The position numbers and the translations under genes are program-made. The notes under the pieces were generated by a model. The model was not told the origin of the DNA, searched no databases, and was given only the letters and a program-made list of their open reading frames with translations. 38,589 nucleotides of DNA from Clostridiales bacterium (GTDB lineage: Bacteria > Bacillota > Clostridia > Christensenellales > Aristaeellaceae), in assembly GCA_004557125.1 (NCBI GenBank), contig SFET01000019.1, forward strand, positions 1-38,589, given 5' to 3'. This document shows positions 24,430 through 33,265 of this stretch, in pieces. Within the stretch, counting starts at the first letter, position 1; the number at the start of each line of letters is the position of its first letter.

Positions 24430-25740
24430 TCAGTGGAAGAATTCCTGGTACAGCGCACGGATGGCGGGGTTCAGATCCTCCGCATCGATGCCGATGATCA
24501 GGTTCAGCTCGTCAGAGCCCTGGTCGATCATGTTGACGTTGATGCCCGCGCGGCCCAGCGCGCTGAACACGCGGCCCGCAGCGCCGAGCTGGTTCTTCAT
24601 GCCCTGACCCACCACCGTCAGCAGCGCCATGTTCTCGTTGAGCCTGATGGAATCCGCCTGGGTCTCGGCCCACAGCTCCGCCATCACCTCGTCGCGCTTG
24701 GGGCCGAGCTGGTCGCTGGGCACGATCACGGACATGATGTCGATGCCGGTGGGAATGTGCTCCACCAGGATGCCGTGGCGGGCCAGCACCTGCAGCACCC
24801 GCATGGCGAAGCCCACCGTCTCGTTCATCTGATCCTTCTCGATCATGATGCTGGAGAAGCAGCCGCGGCCCGCGATGCCGGTGATGGTGCGTCCGCCGCG
24901 CTCCTTGGGGTTGGTCTGGATCATGGTTCCGGGCGCTGCGGGGTCGTTGGTGTTGCGGATGTTCACCGGAATGCCCGCCGCCTTCACCGGGAAGATGGCG
25001 GATTCGTGCAGCACGGACGCGCCCATGTAGGCAAGCTCGCGCAGCTCGGCGTAGGAGATCACATCGATGGGCGCGGGATTCTCCACAATGCGCGGGTCGC
25101 AGCTGAACAGGCCGGAGACGTCCGTCCAGTTCTCGTAGAGGTCGGACGCGGACGCGCGCGCGACGATTGCGCCGGAGATGTCCGAGCCGCCGCGGCTGAA
25201 GGTGCGCACCTTGCCGTCCGGCATGCCGCCGTAGAAGCCCGGGAACACCGCGCGCGGGATGTTCTCCAGGATGATGGAGAGCTTTTCCTGCGTGGCCTCG
25301 GCGTCGAAGCTGCCGTCCTCACGGAAGAGGATGTAGTCCTCGGAGTCGATCATCGGCCAATCCAGATAGGCGGCCATCACCACGGCGCTGAGATACTCGC
25401 CGCGGCTGCCGGCATAATCCCGGTCGGCCTTGCGCCGCAGCTTGTCCTCGATGTGGTCCAGCTTTGCGTTCAGATCCAGATCCAGTCCAAGCTCCGCAAC
25501 GATTTCATTGTAGCGCTCCCGGATCAGGCGAAAGCTGTCGCTGAAGTCCAGATCCTCGTGCGCGGCATCGCAGCAGCGGTACAGGAGATCGGTGATCTTG
25601 ATGTCGTTCCAGCTGCGCTTGCCCGGCGCAGAGACCACCACGTAGCGCCGCGACGCATCGCTGCGAATGATGTCCGCACACTTGCGGAACTGTCCCGCAT
25701 CCGCCAGCGAGCTGCCGCCGAATTTTACCGTCTTGAGCAT
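24430..25740 (-). CDS. lysC: Aspartate kinase
   Basis: The enzyme catalyses the first step of lysine/threonine/methionine synthesis, the phosphorylation of aspartate. The 436-residue protein has the N-terminal KFGGSSLAD, the central FSRGGSDISGA and VLHESAIFPV of the kinase domain, and two C-terminal ACT domains (about 290-436) that usually bind the feedback amino acid. The layout is that of the monofunctional AK used for lysine. It is the last gene of the dap operon, 14 bases after dapB. The ATG at 25740 follows GGAGG. Confidence 0.95.
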   Translation of the reverse strand: MLKTVKFGGSSLADAGQFRKCADIIRSDASRRYVVVSAPGKRSWNDIKITDLLYRCCDAAHEDLDFSDSFRLIRERYNEIVAELGLDLDLNAKLDHIEDKLRRKADRDYAGSRGEYLSAVVMAAYLDWPMIDSEDYILFREDGSFDAEATQEKLSIILENIPRAVFPGFYGGMPDGKVRTFSRGGSDISGAIVARASASDLYENWTDVSGLFSCDPRIVENPAPIDVISYAELRELAYMGASVLHESAIFPVKAAGIPVNIRNTNDPAAPGTMIQTNPKERGGRTITGIAGRGCFSSIMIEKDQMNETVGFAMRVLQVLARHGILVEHIPTGIDIMSVIVPSDQLGPKRDEVMAELWAETQADSIRLNENMALLTVVGQGMKNQLGAAGRVFSALGRAGINVNMIDQGSDELNLIIGIDAEDLNPAIRALYQEFFH

Positions 25741-25754
25741 CGGTGTATCCTCCG

Positions 25755-26480
25755 TCAGATCAGTGATTTCATGTCGTAGAAGCCCGCGCCCTGCGAAACC
25801 AGGAACTCCGCCGCGCAGATCGCACCCTCGGCGAACAGCGCGCGGCTGTGGGCCTCGTGCTTCAGGGTGATGGTCTGGGTCGCGGTGCAGATGTGCACCT
25901 CGTGGATGCCGACCACCTCGCCCATGCGCAGGGAGTGCACGCCCACCTCGTTCGGAGTGCGAGGCTGCATGCCGCTGCGTCCGCAGACCATCTCGGCCTC
26001 GGGGCGCACCTCCTTGACGGCACCAAACAGCATCTTTGCCGTGCCGCTGGGCGCGTCCGCCTTGTGCTTGTGGTGGATCTCCACGATCTCGATGTCCGCC
26101 TCCGGGAACAGGCGCGCGGTCTCCCGGGCCATGCGGCACAGCTGGGCCACGCCCACGGACATGTTGCCGCTGTAAAACACCGGAATGCGCTCCGCAGCGT
26201 CGTGAATGCGATCAAGCTCCGCCGCGTCGTGGCCGGTGGTGGCGATGACCACCGGGCAATTCCGTGCCTCGGCTGCGTCCAGCAGGGCGCTGACTGCGCT
26301 GTGGTGGGAGAAGTCGATGATCACGTCGGCGGCAGGCGCGTTCGTCAGATCGGTCAGCACCTCGATGCCGTCGCCCTTCGCATCCACCCTGGCGGCAAGC
26401 TCCAGCCGGGGATCCTCCCCGATCAGCCGGATCAGCTCCCGGCCCATGCGCCCGCAGGCGCCGTTGACAATGATTCTCAT
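25755..26480 (-). CDS. dapB: 4-hydroxy-tetrahydrodipicolinate reductase
   Basis: The 241-residue enzyme reduces the DapA product to tetrahydrodipicolinate with NAD(P)H. It shows the N-terminal nucleotide-binding NGACGRMG, the DFSHHSAV segment, ATTGHD, and the family signature EIHHKHKADAPSGTA with the catalytic His and Lys. The start overlaps the dapA stop by 4 bases, so the two are translationally coupled. Confidence 0.97.
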   Translation of the reverse strand: MRIIVNGACGRMGRELIRLIGEDPRLELAARVDAKGDGIEVLTDLTNAPAADVIIDFSHHSAVSALLDAAEARNCPVVIATTGHDAAELDRIHDAAERIPVFYSGNMSVGVAQLCRMARETARLFPEADIEIVEIHHKHKADAPSGTAKMLFGAVKEVRPEAEMVCGRSGMQPRTPNEVGVHSLRMGEVVGIHEVHICTATQTITLKHEAHSRALFAEGAICAAEFLVSQGAGFYDMKSLI

Positions 26481-27367
26481 CCAATCAGGCCCTCCTTGCG
26501 CATGCAGCCCAGCAGGCGCTCGCGGTTGGCGCTCTCCATGGGAGTCAGCGGCAGGCGCAGCACGTCCTCACAGAAGCCCATGGCCGCCATGGCTGCCTTC
26601 GCCGGGATCGGGTTGACCTCGCAGAACAGGGCGTTGATCAGCGGCAGATAGCGCATCTGAAGCTCCGCTGCACCGGCGATGTCGCCCCTGAAGAAGCGCT
26701 CGCAGATCTCCACGGTCTGGCGCGGGATCACGTTGGACAGAACCGAGATGCAGCCCAGGCCGCCCATGGACATGATCGGCACAATCTGATCATCGTTGCC
26801 GGAGTACATCACCAGTTTGTCCCCCACCAACGACATGGTCTCCACCACGGAGGAGATGTTGCCGTTGGCTTCCTTGATGGCGCAGATGTTCTCGTGCTCC
26901 GCCAACTTGACGTAGGTAGAAGGCAGGATGTTGCAGCCGGTGCGGGAGGGCACATTGTAGACGATCACCGGCTTTGCGCTGGCATCGGCGATGGCATGGA
27001 AGGACTTCACCAGGCCGTTCTGGGTAGCCTTGTTGTAGTAGGGCGTGACGACCAGCACCGCGTCCGCACCCGCCTCGCAGGCGTACTTCGTCATCTCGAT
27101 GGCGTGGCCGGTGTAGTTGCTGCCGGTACCGGCGATCACTGGCACGCGGCCCGCGCTGCGCTCCACGGCGAAGCGGATCAGGTTCATGTGCTCCTCGTCG
27201 GTCAGCGTCGGCGCCTCGCCGGTGGTGGCACACACCACCAGGCCGTTGATGCCATTGTCAATCTGGAAGTCGATCATGCGGCCGAAGGCCTCATAATCCA
27301 CCGTGCCGTCAGCGTGGAAGGGGGTAATCATTGCGGTTGCGATGCCTTTGAAGATGGGATTTCTCAT
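26477..27367 (-). CDS. dapA: 4-hydroxy-tetrahydrodipicolinate synthase
   Basis: The 296-residue class I aldolase condenses pyruvate with aspartate semialdehyde. The sequence shows ATTGEAPTL, the tyrosines in VVTPYYNK, YNVPSRTG, the Schiff-base Lys in CAIKEANGN, and SGNDDQIVP. It lies 30 bases after the deacetylase gene and overlaps dapB, in the minus-strand lysine operon. The ATG at 27367 follows AGGAGG. Confidence 0.97.
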   Translation of the reverse strand: MRNPIFKGIATAMITPFHADGTVDYEAFGRMIDFQIDNGINGLVVCATTGEAPTLTDEEHMNLIRFAVERSAGRVPVIAGTGSNYTGHAIEMTKYACEAGADAVLVVTPYYNKATQNGLVKSFHAIADASAKPVIVYNVPSRTGCNILPSTYVKLAEHENICAIKEANGNISSVVETMSLVGDKLVMYSGNDDQIVPIMSMGGLGCISVLSNVIPRQTVEICERFFRGDIAGAAELQMRYLPLINALFCEVNPIPAKAAMAAMGFCEDVLRLPLTPMESANRERLLGCMRKEGLIG

Positions 27368-27397
27368 TGTCAGTTCCTCCTGTATCCGTCGGTAGGT

Positions 27398-28492
27398 TTA
27401 ATGAAATTTCAATGCGATTTGCTCCAGGAAGTCCGCGCCCGCATCCAGCACGGACTCATCGAAGTTGAAGTTGTCGGAATGCAGCGCGGGCGAAGGACCC
27501 GTGCCCAGAAAGAAGAACATGCCAGGCAGGCGCTTCTGGTACCAGGAGAAGTCCTCGGTGATCATCACCGGTCTCTCCAGCTCCCGGTATTCGACGCCGC
27601 TGTCGCGCACCCTCCTGCACAGTTCCGGCGGGTTCATCACCGCGGGATAGCCCTCGCTGGTGGTGAATCGCACGGTGCAGCCGGTCTCCCCGGCCACGTC
27701 CTGCGCGGCGGTTCGGATGCGCGCAAGCATTTCGTAGAACACCTCGTCCTGAAACGCCCGCAGCGTGCCCTCCAGCCGGGTGAAGCCGCTGACGGCGTTG
27801 CGCACGCTGCCGCTCTCCATCCTGCCGAAGTGCGCCAGGCGGTAAATCTCCGGTGACCAATCCGCCTCGATCTGCCGCACCCGCTGCACGAACTCCACGC
27901 CCGCCTGCAGCGCGTCGATGCCCTGCTCCGCCTTGGCGATGTGGCTGGACTTGCCGGTGAACTCCGCCGTGATCTCGCAGGAGCGGCTCATCATCTCGCT
28001 CTCCCGGCTGGCGATAACGCCCGCGGGGAGGTCGGGCCAGAGGTGCATGCCGAAGATGGCCTCCACGCCGTACTTTTCGAAGATCCCGCTCTCGCACACG
28101 TCCCGCGCACCGCCGGTGGTCTCCTCCGCCGGCTGGAACACCAGCAGGAAGTTGTGCTTCGCGCTTGGCATGCGGTCGATCCTGCGCGCCAGCTCCAGCA
28201 GCATGGCCATGTGGCCGTCGTGGCCGCAGGCGTGCATCCTGCCGGAGATTTCGGAAGAAAAGTCCAGCCCGGTCTGCTCCTGCACCGGAAGCGCGTCCGC
28301 GTCGCTGCGGAAGGCGATGGCCCGCGCTGCGCCCCGGTCGAACCAGGCGCACACGCTGCCGGGGATGGGCGAAAACACCTCGCAGGACAGCGGCGCAAGC
28401 GCTGCGCGCAGGTAGTCCGTCGTGCGCGTCAGGCTCCGATCCAGCTCCGGGATCCGGTGCAGCGCGCGCCGGTCGGCGACGATCTGTTTCAT
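27398..28492 (-). CDS. M20 family amidohydrolase, probable N-acetyldiaminopimelate deacetylase
   Basis: This is a zinc/metal amidohydrolase of the M20D (YkuR/hippurate hydrolase) family, 364 residues. The metal ligands are visible in MHACGHDGHMA, FQPAEE and FGMHLW; the lid domain is about 180-290. Next to dapH and dapA it most likely removes the acetyl group from N-acetyl-LL-diaminopimelate. The ATG at 28492 is chosen because GGGGAGG is 6-7 nt upstream; the frame extends further but lacks support. No good minus-strand promoter is visible between it and dapH. A short hairpin CCGGCATTGCCGG lies just before the ribosome site. It may rely on transcription from beyond dapH. Confidence 0.9.
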   Translation of the reverse strand: MKQIVADRRALHRIPELDRSLTRTTDYLRAALAPLSCEVFSPIPGSVCAWFDRGAARAIAFRSDADALPVQEQTGLDFSSEISGRMHACGHDGHMAMLLELARRIDRMPSAKHNFLLVFQPAEETTGGARDVCESGIFEKYGVEAIFGMHLWPDLPAGVIASRESEMMSRSCEITAEFTGKSSHIAKAEQGIDALQAGVEFVQRVRQIEADWSPEIYRLAHFGRMESGSVRNAVSGFTRLEGTLRAFQDEVFYEMLARIRTAAQDVAGETGCTVRFTTSEGYPAVMNPPELCRRVRDSGVEYRELERPVMITEDFSWYQKRLPGMFFFLGTGPSPALHSDNFNFDESVLDAGADFLEQIALKFH

Positions 28493-28544
28493 CCTGAACC
28501 TCCCCTCTCCGGCAATGCCGGAAGCAAAAATTACCCGAAAGTGA

Positions 28545-28573
28545 TTGAAATATGCGCGATCCGATGTTATCAT
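28545..28573 (+). promoter_or_regulatory. Promoter of dapH
   Basis: TTGAAA (28545-28550), a 17-bp spacer and TATCAT (28568-28573) on the plus strand, about 33 bases before the dapH ATG. Confidence 0.72.
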
Positions 28574-28605
28574 ATACGGCAAAACCAGGATCTGGAGGCG
28601 ACATC

Positions 28606-29304
28606 ATGAACGCGCAGGAAATCATTGAACTCATCCGCAGCTCCAAGAAGCAGACCCCCGTCCGCGTATACCTTCGGGAGAAGAACCCCATTCCCTTTGA
28701 GAACGTAAAGGCCTTCCCCATGGGCAACGGCACCAGCATCGTCTTTGGCGACTGGAGCGTCATCTCCCCCGTCCTGACCGCCCACGCGGAGGACGTCGAG
28801 GAGCTGGTCGTGGAGAACGACTGCCGCAACTCGGCCATTCCGCTGCTGGACAAGAAGAACATCAACGCCCGCATCGAGCCCGGCGCGATCATCCGCGACC
28901 AGGTGGAGATCGGCGACAACGCCGTGATCATGATGGGCGCGATCATCAACATCGGCGCGGTGATCGGCGAGGGCAGCATGATCGACATGGGCGCGGTGCT
29001 CGGCGGCCGCGCGACGGTGGGCAAGCACTGCCACATCGGCGCAGGCGCGGTGCTCGCAGGCGTGATCGAGCCCGCCAGCGCAACCCCGGTGATCGTCGAG
29101 GACGACGTGCTCATCGGTGCGAACGCCGTGGTGATCGAGGGCGTGCGCATCGGTCGGGGCGCGGTGGTCGCTGCGGGCGCGGTGGTCATCAGCGACGTGG
29201 AGCCCGACACCGTGGTGGCCGGCATTCCCGCCCGCGTCATCAAGCGCAAGGACGAGAAGGCCGCATCCAAGACCGCGCTGATCGACGCGCTGCGCGAGCT
29301 GTGA
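28606..29304 (+). CDS. dapH: Tetrahydrodipicolinate N-acetyltransferase
   Basis: The 232-residue left-handed beta-helix acyltransferase closely resembles Bacillus DapH (YkuQ). It has an N-terminal alpha/beta domain, then hexapeptide repeats such as ARIEPGAIIRDQVEIG, NAVIMMGA, GRATVGKHCHIGAGAVLAGVIEP and IGANAVVIEG, with C-terminal AGIPARVIK. It acetylates tetrahydrodipicolinate, opening the acetylase branch. The ATG at 28606 follows GGAGG. It is on the opposite strand to the other lysine genes, divergent from the deacetylase and convergent with the lysine riboswitch transcript. Confidence 0.96.
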   Translation: MNAQEIIELIRSSKKQTPVRVYLREKNPIPFENVKAFPMGNGTSIVFGDWSVISPVLTAHAEDVEELVVENDCRNSAIPLLDKKNINARIEPGAIIRDQVEIGDNAVIMMGAIINIGAVIGEGSMIDMGAVLGGRATVGKHCHIGAGAVLAGVIEPASATPVIVEDDVLIGANAVVIEGVRIGRGAVVAAGAVVISDVEPDTVVAGIPARVIKRKDEKAASKTALIDALREL

Positions 29305-29310
29305 GCGTAG

Positions 29311-29345
29311 AAAAAAGATGGCTGATCGAATCAGCCATCTTTTTT
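29311..29345. terminator. Bidirectional terminator: end of dapH and output switch of the lysine riboswitch
   Basis: A 16-bp stem (29311-29326 with 29330-29345) has six T residues on each strand. On plus it ends dapH. On minus it follows the lysine aptamer. Its minus-strand 5' arm contains AGATGGCT, which can pair over 8 bp (one G-U) with AGCTATCT, the 3' strand of the aptamer's P1. This is a standard antiterminator arrangement. Confidence 0.9.
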
Positions 29346-29386
29346 ATGCAGCGCCATTGCCCATGGGCATGGGAACCAACAAAATC

Positions 29387-29564
29387 CAGATAGCTCTCCG
29401 CAGTTCCAGCTCATCGCAGTCCTGCGACAGTTGCATGCGTATTCCCCATGCAACCAGGCCAACCGTTGCCAGCGGTCGCCTTCGGCATCATTCCCTTTCG
29501 CGGTCGCCCATGCCTGGCAGCATGTCGGGAAACCGTTACTGATGTTTGATGCGCCTCTATCGAC
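29387..29564 (-). promoter_or_regulatory. Lysine riboswitch (L-box)
   Basis: Reading the minus strand, the order of conserved L-box blocks is GATAGAGGCGCATC, ATCAGTAAC, GGGAATGATGCCGAAGGCGA, GCTGGCAAC, ACTGTCGCAGG and CGGAGAGCTATCTGG. GATAG/CTATC form P1. The aptamer spans about 175 nt, the normal size. It is preceded by a consensus promoter and followed by a terminator whose arm competes with P1, so lysine should cause termination. No gene lies immediately downstream on this strand: the transcript runs antisense to dapH and then reaches the deacetylase-dapA-dapB-lysC operon. Confidence 0.9.
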
Positions 29565-29570
29565 AAGGCT

Positions 29571-29599
29571 ATATTAAATCCCAATTCGGATTCTGTCAA
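29571..29599 (-). promoter_or_regulatory. Promoter of the lysine riboswitch transcript
   Basis: TTGACA (29594-29599), a 17-bp spacer and TAATAT (29571-29576) on the minus strand; the transcript would begin right at the aptamer (about 29564). The stretch 29600-29750 is AT-rich and shows no gene. Confidence 0.85.
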
Positions 29600-29750
29600 T
29601 GCCCTGCGCGCCAATTTATTGAAAGTTTTACATTGTTGTTTTGGATCATCTGAAAGATAAGTCCCCTGAAAATGCGCACTTTTCACACATCGCCGCAATC
29701 TTTTCGGCAATCATGCGCACATTCATTCCGAAAAATCATGCAGCATTCTT

Positions 29751-29822
29751 AAAAATTGCGCCGGTGCGCTGCGGCCTGTGCGAGATGCGTCCGCATCCCA
29801 ACAGCCCCCTGCGCACCGGCGC
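29751..29822 (-). terminator. Terminator of the liv operon
   Basis: A perfect 12-bp stem, GCGCCGGTGCGC/GCGCACCGGCGC (29811-29822 with 29758-29769), with a small inner hairpin, is followed by AATTTTT on the minus strand, 16 bases after livF. Confidence 0.85.
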
Positions 29823-29837
29823 GTTTTGTTCATGTTT

Positions 29838-30545
29838 TCAGCTCTTGCCCAGATAGGCCGATCGCACCGCCGGATCGCTCAGCAGCTCTCTGCCGCTGCC
29901 CTCCAGGGTGATCCTGCCGGTCTCCAGCACGTAACCCCGGTCGGCGATCTTCAGCGCGGCGTTGGCATTCTGCTCGATCAGCAGCACCGTCACGCCGGAA
30001 TCCCGGATCGTGCGGATGATGGAGAAGATGTCCTTCACCACCAGCGGCGCAAGGCCCAGCGAAGGCTCGTCCATCATCAGCAGCTTCGGCTTGCTCATCA
30101 GCGCCCGTCCCACGGCCAGCATCTGCTGCTCGCCGCCGGACAGCGTGCCCGCCATCTGCCAAGCGCGCTCCTTCAGGCGGGGAAAGAGCTTGTACACGTG
30201 CTTGATGTCCGCCTCCACGTCCCGGTCGTTGCGCAGATACGCGCCGATCTTCAGGTTCTCCAGCACCGTCATGTCCGGGAAGATCAGCCGCCCCTCGGGC
30301 ACCAGGATCAGGCCCTGCTGTACCATGTACTTGCTGGGCTTTCCGGTGATGTCCTCGCCGTTGTAGAGGATCTTGCCCGACTGGGCGCGCTCCAGGCCGG
30401 AGATGGCCCGCAGCGTGGTGGACTTGCCAGCGCCGTTTGCGCCGATCAGCGAAACGATCTCGCCCTCATTCACCTGAATGCTCACGCCCTTCAGCGCGCG
30501 AATGCCGCCGTAGGACACGTGCAGATCCTGCAATTCAAGCATCAT
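29838..30545 (-). CDS. livF: Branched-chain amino-acid ABC transporter ATP-binding protein LivF
   Basis: The 235-residue ABC ATPase of the LivF type has Walker A GANGAGKST, signature LSGGEQQML, Walker B LLMMDEPSLGLAP and the H-loop His replaced in context by LLIEQNANAAL, as is normal for LivF. With LivG it powers uptake of leucine/isoleucine/valine or related amino acids. It overlaps livG by 11 bases. The first of two tandem ATGs (30545) has the better spacing to GGGGGTG. Last gene of the operon. Confidence 0.95.
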   Translation of the reverse strand: MMLELQDLHVSYGGIRALKGVSIQVNEGEIVSLIGANGAGKSTTLRAISGLERAQSGKILYNGEDITGKPSKYMVQQGLILVPEGRLIFPDMTVLENLKIGAYLRNDRDVEADIKHVYKLFPRLKERAWQMAGTLSGGEQQMLAVGRALMSKPKLLMMDEPSLGLAPLVVKDIFSIIRTIRDSGVTVLLIEQNANAALKIADRGYVLETGRITLEGSGRELLSDPAVRSAYLGKS

Positions 30546-31314
30546 CGTCGTTCACCCCCAGATAAGCGGAAATCACGGCGTCGTTGTTCTGAATCTCCCG
30601 GGCCGTGCCGGAAGCGATCAGCGTGCCGTAGTTGAGCACGTAGATGCGGTCGGAAATGCCCATGACCACGTCCATGTGGTGCTCGATGAGCAGAATCGCG
30701 ATGTTGAAGCGGTCGCGGATGCCGCAGATCAGCTCCTTCAACTCGTCGGCCTCGGAAGGATTCATGCCCGCGGCGGGCTCGTCTAGCAGCAGCAGGCTCG
30801 GCTGGGTGGCCAGCGCCCGGGCGATCTCCAGCTTGCGCTGCTTGCCGTAGGGCAGCGATCCGGCCAATTCGCCCTTGAGATCGGTCAGTCCCATGTACGC
30901 AAGCAGCTCGTCCGTGCGCTCGTGCACGGCCTTCATCTCCCGGCGATAGCGCGGGGAGCGCAGCGTTGCGGCCACCCAATTGCTCTTGAGCCGCACGTGC
31001 TGGGCCAGATCCACGTTCTCCGCCACCGTCAGCGGCGAAAACAGGCGGATGTTCTGAAAGGTGCGGGCGATGCCCTTCTCCGCGATGCGGTTGGGCTTCA
31101 GCCCCGTGATGTTCTGTGCGTTCAGCGAGATCATGCCGCTGGTGGGCTTGTAGACCCCCGTAATCATGTTGAAGGCGGTGGTCTTGCCCGCTCCGTTCGG
31201 GCCGATCAGCGCTACGATTTCGTTGTTTCCGATGGTCATGCTCAGGTTGTTGACCGCAATCAGGCCGCCGAACTGCATCGTCGCCTGATTGACCTCCAGT
31301 ACCGCGCGCATCAT
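30535..31314 (-). CDS. livG: Branched-chain amino-acid ABC transporter ATP-binding protein LivG
   Basis: The 259-residue ABC ATPase of the LivG type has Walker A GPNGAGKTT, the longer insert with the QNIRLFSPLTVAENV stretch, signature LPYGKQRKLEIARAL (LivG-like signature), Walker B LLLLDEPAAGMNPSE and H-loop LLIEHHMDVVM. It overlaps livM by 4 bases (ATGA) and livF by 11, indicating a tightly coupled operon. Confidence 0.95.
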   Translation of the reverse strand: MMRAVLEVNQATMQFGGLIAVNNLSMTIGNNEIVALIGPNGAGKTTAFNMITGVYKPTSGMISLNAQNITGLKPNRIAEKGIARTFQNIRLFSPLTVAENVDLAQHVRLKSNWVAATLRSPRYRREMKAVHERTDELLAYMGLTDLKGELAGSLPYGKQRKLEIARALATQPSLLLLDEPAAGMNPSEADELKELICGIRDRFNIAILLIEHHMDVVMGISDRIYVLNYGTLIASGTAREIQNNDAVISAYLGVNDDDA

Positions 31315-32372
31315 CCCTTCACCTCCCCGTGACCGGACATCTTGCGAAGCCGCCGTCCGATGGCCGACCAGCTCAGCTCCTTTGTGCCGAACAGGCCGTT
31401 GCGGAAGAACACGATGATCAGCAGCAGGATGGCCGAGAACACCACCATGCGCATGCCGCTGATGCCGTCGGTGCTCCAGAAGCCCAGGTTGATGGGGCCG
31501 TCCAGCACGCGCAGGTACTCCTGGCCGATGGTGACGATGAACGCCCCGGCGATGGAGCCGGTGATGGAGCCCATGCCGCCCATGACCACGATCATCAGCA
31601 CGTTGTAGGTCTGGGCCACGCGGAACATATCGGGGCCGATGGTGCCGTTGTAGCTCGCCAGCAGGCCGCCGCCCACCGCCGCAATGAAGGCGGAGAGCAT
31701 GAAGGCCAGCATCTTATGGAAGTACAGGCTCACGCCCATGGATTCCGCAGCGATCTGATCCTCGCGGATGGCCTTGAGGGCCGTGCCGTAGCTGGAGGAG
31801 GTCAGCAGTGCGATGAACAGGATCACTATGAGCGCCACACCGTAGCACCACCAGATGTTGGCGCTGCCGGGGATGGATTTCAGGCCCTGCGCGCCGTTGG
31901 TCACACCCTGCATGTTCGTGATCAGCACGCGGATGATCTCCGAAAAGCCCATGGTGGCGATGGCGAGGTAGTCGCCCCGCAGCCGCAGCACCGGAAGGCC
32001 GATCAGGAAGGCCAGGCCTGCCGCCAGCAGGCCGCCGATGATCAGCGTCAGGCCGAAGGGCAGGGTCAGCTTGTCCAGCGGGGAGATCAGCGGCTGAATC
32101 ATGAACAGCACCTGCTTCTTCGCCGCCGGGATCGTCAGCAGCGCCGTGGTATACGCGCCGATGGCCATAAAGCCCGCATGTCCCAGGGAGAACAGGCCGG
32201 TGAAACCGTTGATCAGGTTCATGGACAGCGCCAGCACCATGTTGATGGCGCAAAGGCGCGCGATGCGCAGCACGTAGCTGCTGGCGTTGCCCTCGATGGC
32301 ATAGAGGATGGCCGCCACAATGGCGAGCAGGAGAAGGGTCAGCGCCGCATGCAGACGTTTCATTTTCTTCAT
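31311..32372 (-). CDS. livM: Branched-chain amino-acid ABC transporter permease LivM
   Basis: The 353-residue permease has about nine hydrophobic helices, LivM landmarks (NLINGFTGLFSLGHAGFMAIGAY, LRGDYLAIATMGFSEIIR, AIREDQIAAESMGV) and the C-terminal FFRNGLFG. ATG 32372 starts 5 bases after the livH stop and follows AAGGTG. The same frame is open far upstream, through livH antisense-frame sequence, but that part lacks membrane character. Confidence 0.93.
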   Translation of the reverse strand: MKKMKRLHAALTLLLLAIVAAILYAIEGNASSYVLRIARLCAINMVLALSMNLINGFTGLFSLGHAGFMAIGAYTTALLTIPAAKKQVLFMIQPLISPLDKLTLPFGLTLIIGGLLAAGLAFLIGLPVLRLRGDYLAIATMGFSEIIRVLITNMQGVTNGAQGLKSIPGSANIWWCYGVALIVILFIALLTSSSYGTALKAIREDQIAAESMGVSLYFHKMLAFMLSAFIAAVGGGLLASYNGTIGPDMFRVAQTYNVLMIVVMGGMGSITGSIAGAFIVTIGQEYLRVLDGPINLGFWSTDGISGMRMVVFSAILLLIIVFFRNGLFGTKELSWSAIGRRLRKMSGHGEVKG

Positions 32373-32377
32373 ATATA

Positions 32378-33265
32378 TCACACCTTCTCCGTCGTCTTTT
32401 CGCCCATCAGTCCGGTGGGCTTCACCAGCAGCACAACGATCAGCAGCACAAAGGCGAAGGCGTCGCGGTAGCCCGAGAGCGCCGGGAAGACCGCCACCAG
32501 CATGATCTCCACAAAGCCCAGCAGCAAACCGCCCAGCACCGCGCCCGCCGTGTTTCCGATGCCGCCCAGCACCGCCGCAATGAAGCACTTGATGCCCGGC
32601 ATCGCGCCCACCGTGGGGCTGATCTGGGGATACTTCATGCCCCACATCAGCGCGCCCACGCCCGCCAGCGCCGATCCGATGAAGAAGGTCGTGGCGATGG
32701 TGCGGTTCAGGTCGATGCCCATCAGCCGCGCGGCGTCGTAATTCTTCGCCACAGCGCGCATGGCCAGGCCCGTCTTGGTGCGCTTGATCAGGTACATCAG
32801 CGCAAGCAGCAGCACCGCCGTGATCGCGGGCACCAGAATGCCCAGCCGCTGCATCTTCACACCGCCCAGGCTGATCACATCCGTGAACAGCGGAACCTCC
32901 GGGAAGGTCAGCGGGCGGCCGCCGAACACCACCGTGGCCAGGTTTTGCAGAAAGTAGCTCACGCCGATGGCGGAGATCAGCACGGAGATGCGCGGGGCCT
33001 CGCGCAGCGGGCGATAGGCCAGCCGCTCGGAGAGCACGCCCAGCAGCGCGGTGATCAGAATCGTCAGCGTGAAGCCAAAGTACCACGGCAACAGGAACAG
33101 GCCGATGCCGTAGAACACGATGTACATCGCCATCATGAAAATCTCGCCGTGCGCAAAGTTGATCAGCCGCAGCACGCCGTAGACCATGGTGTAGCCGATG
33201 GCCAAAAGCGCGTAAAGGCTGCCCACGCACAGCGCGTTGGCGAGCTGTTGCAGAAATACGCCCAT
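32378..33265 (-). CDS. livH: Branched-chain amino-acid ABC transporter permease LivH
   Basis: The 295-residue permease has about eight helices and LivH landmarks (GSLYALLAIGYTMVYGVLRLINFAHGEIFM near the start, AVAKNYDAARLMGIDLNRTI in the cytoplasmic loop, GGIGNTAGAVLGG). ATG 33265 is preceded by GGAGGG at 6-7 nt. The frame extends 24 codons further without ribosome-site support. The 390-base gap to livJ holds two structured repeats. Confidence 0.95.
   Translation of the reverse strand: MGVFLQQLANALCVGSLYALLAIGYTMVYGVLRLINFAHGEIFMMAMYIVFYGIGLFLLPWYFGFTLTILITALLGVLSERLAYRPLREAPRISVLISAIGVSYFLQNLATVVFGGRPLTFPEVPLFTDVISLGGVKMQRLGILVPAITAVLLLALMYLIKRTKTGLAMRAVAKNYDAARLMGIDLNRTIATTFFIGSALAGVGALMWGMKYPQISPTVGAMPGIKCFIAAVLGGIGNTAGAVLGGLLLGFVEIMLVAVFPALSGYRDAFAFVLLIVVLLVKPTGLMGEKTTEKV

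Noticed and set aside
27456..29270. A 604-codon minus-strand open frame spanning dapH antisense and part of the deacetylase, downstream of the lysine riboswitch
   Set aside because: It was considered as the missing riboswitch target, but it has no ribosome site or recognisable domain, and it uses the wrong frame over the deacetylase. It is a shadow.
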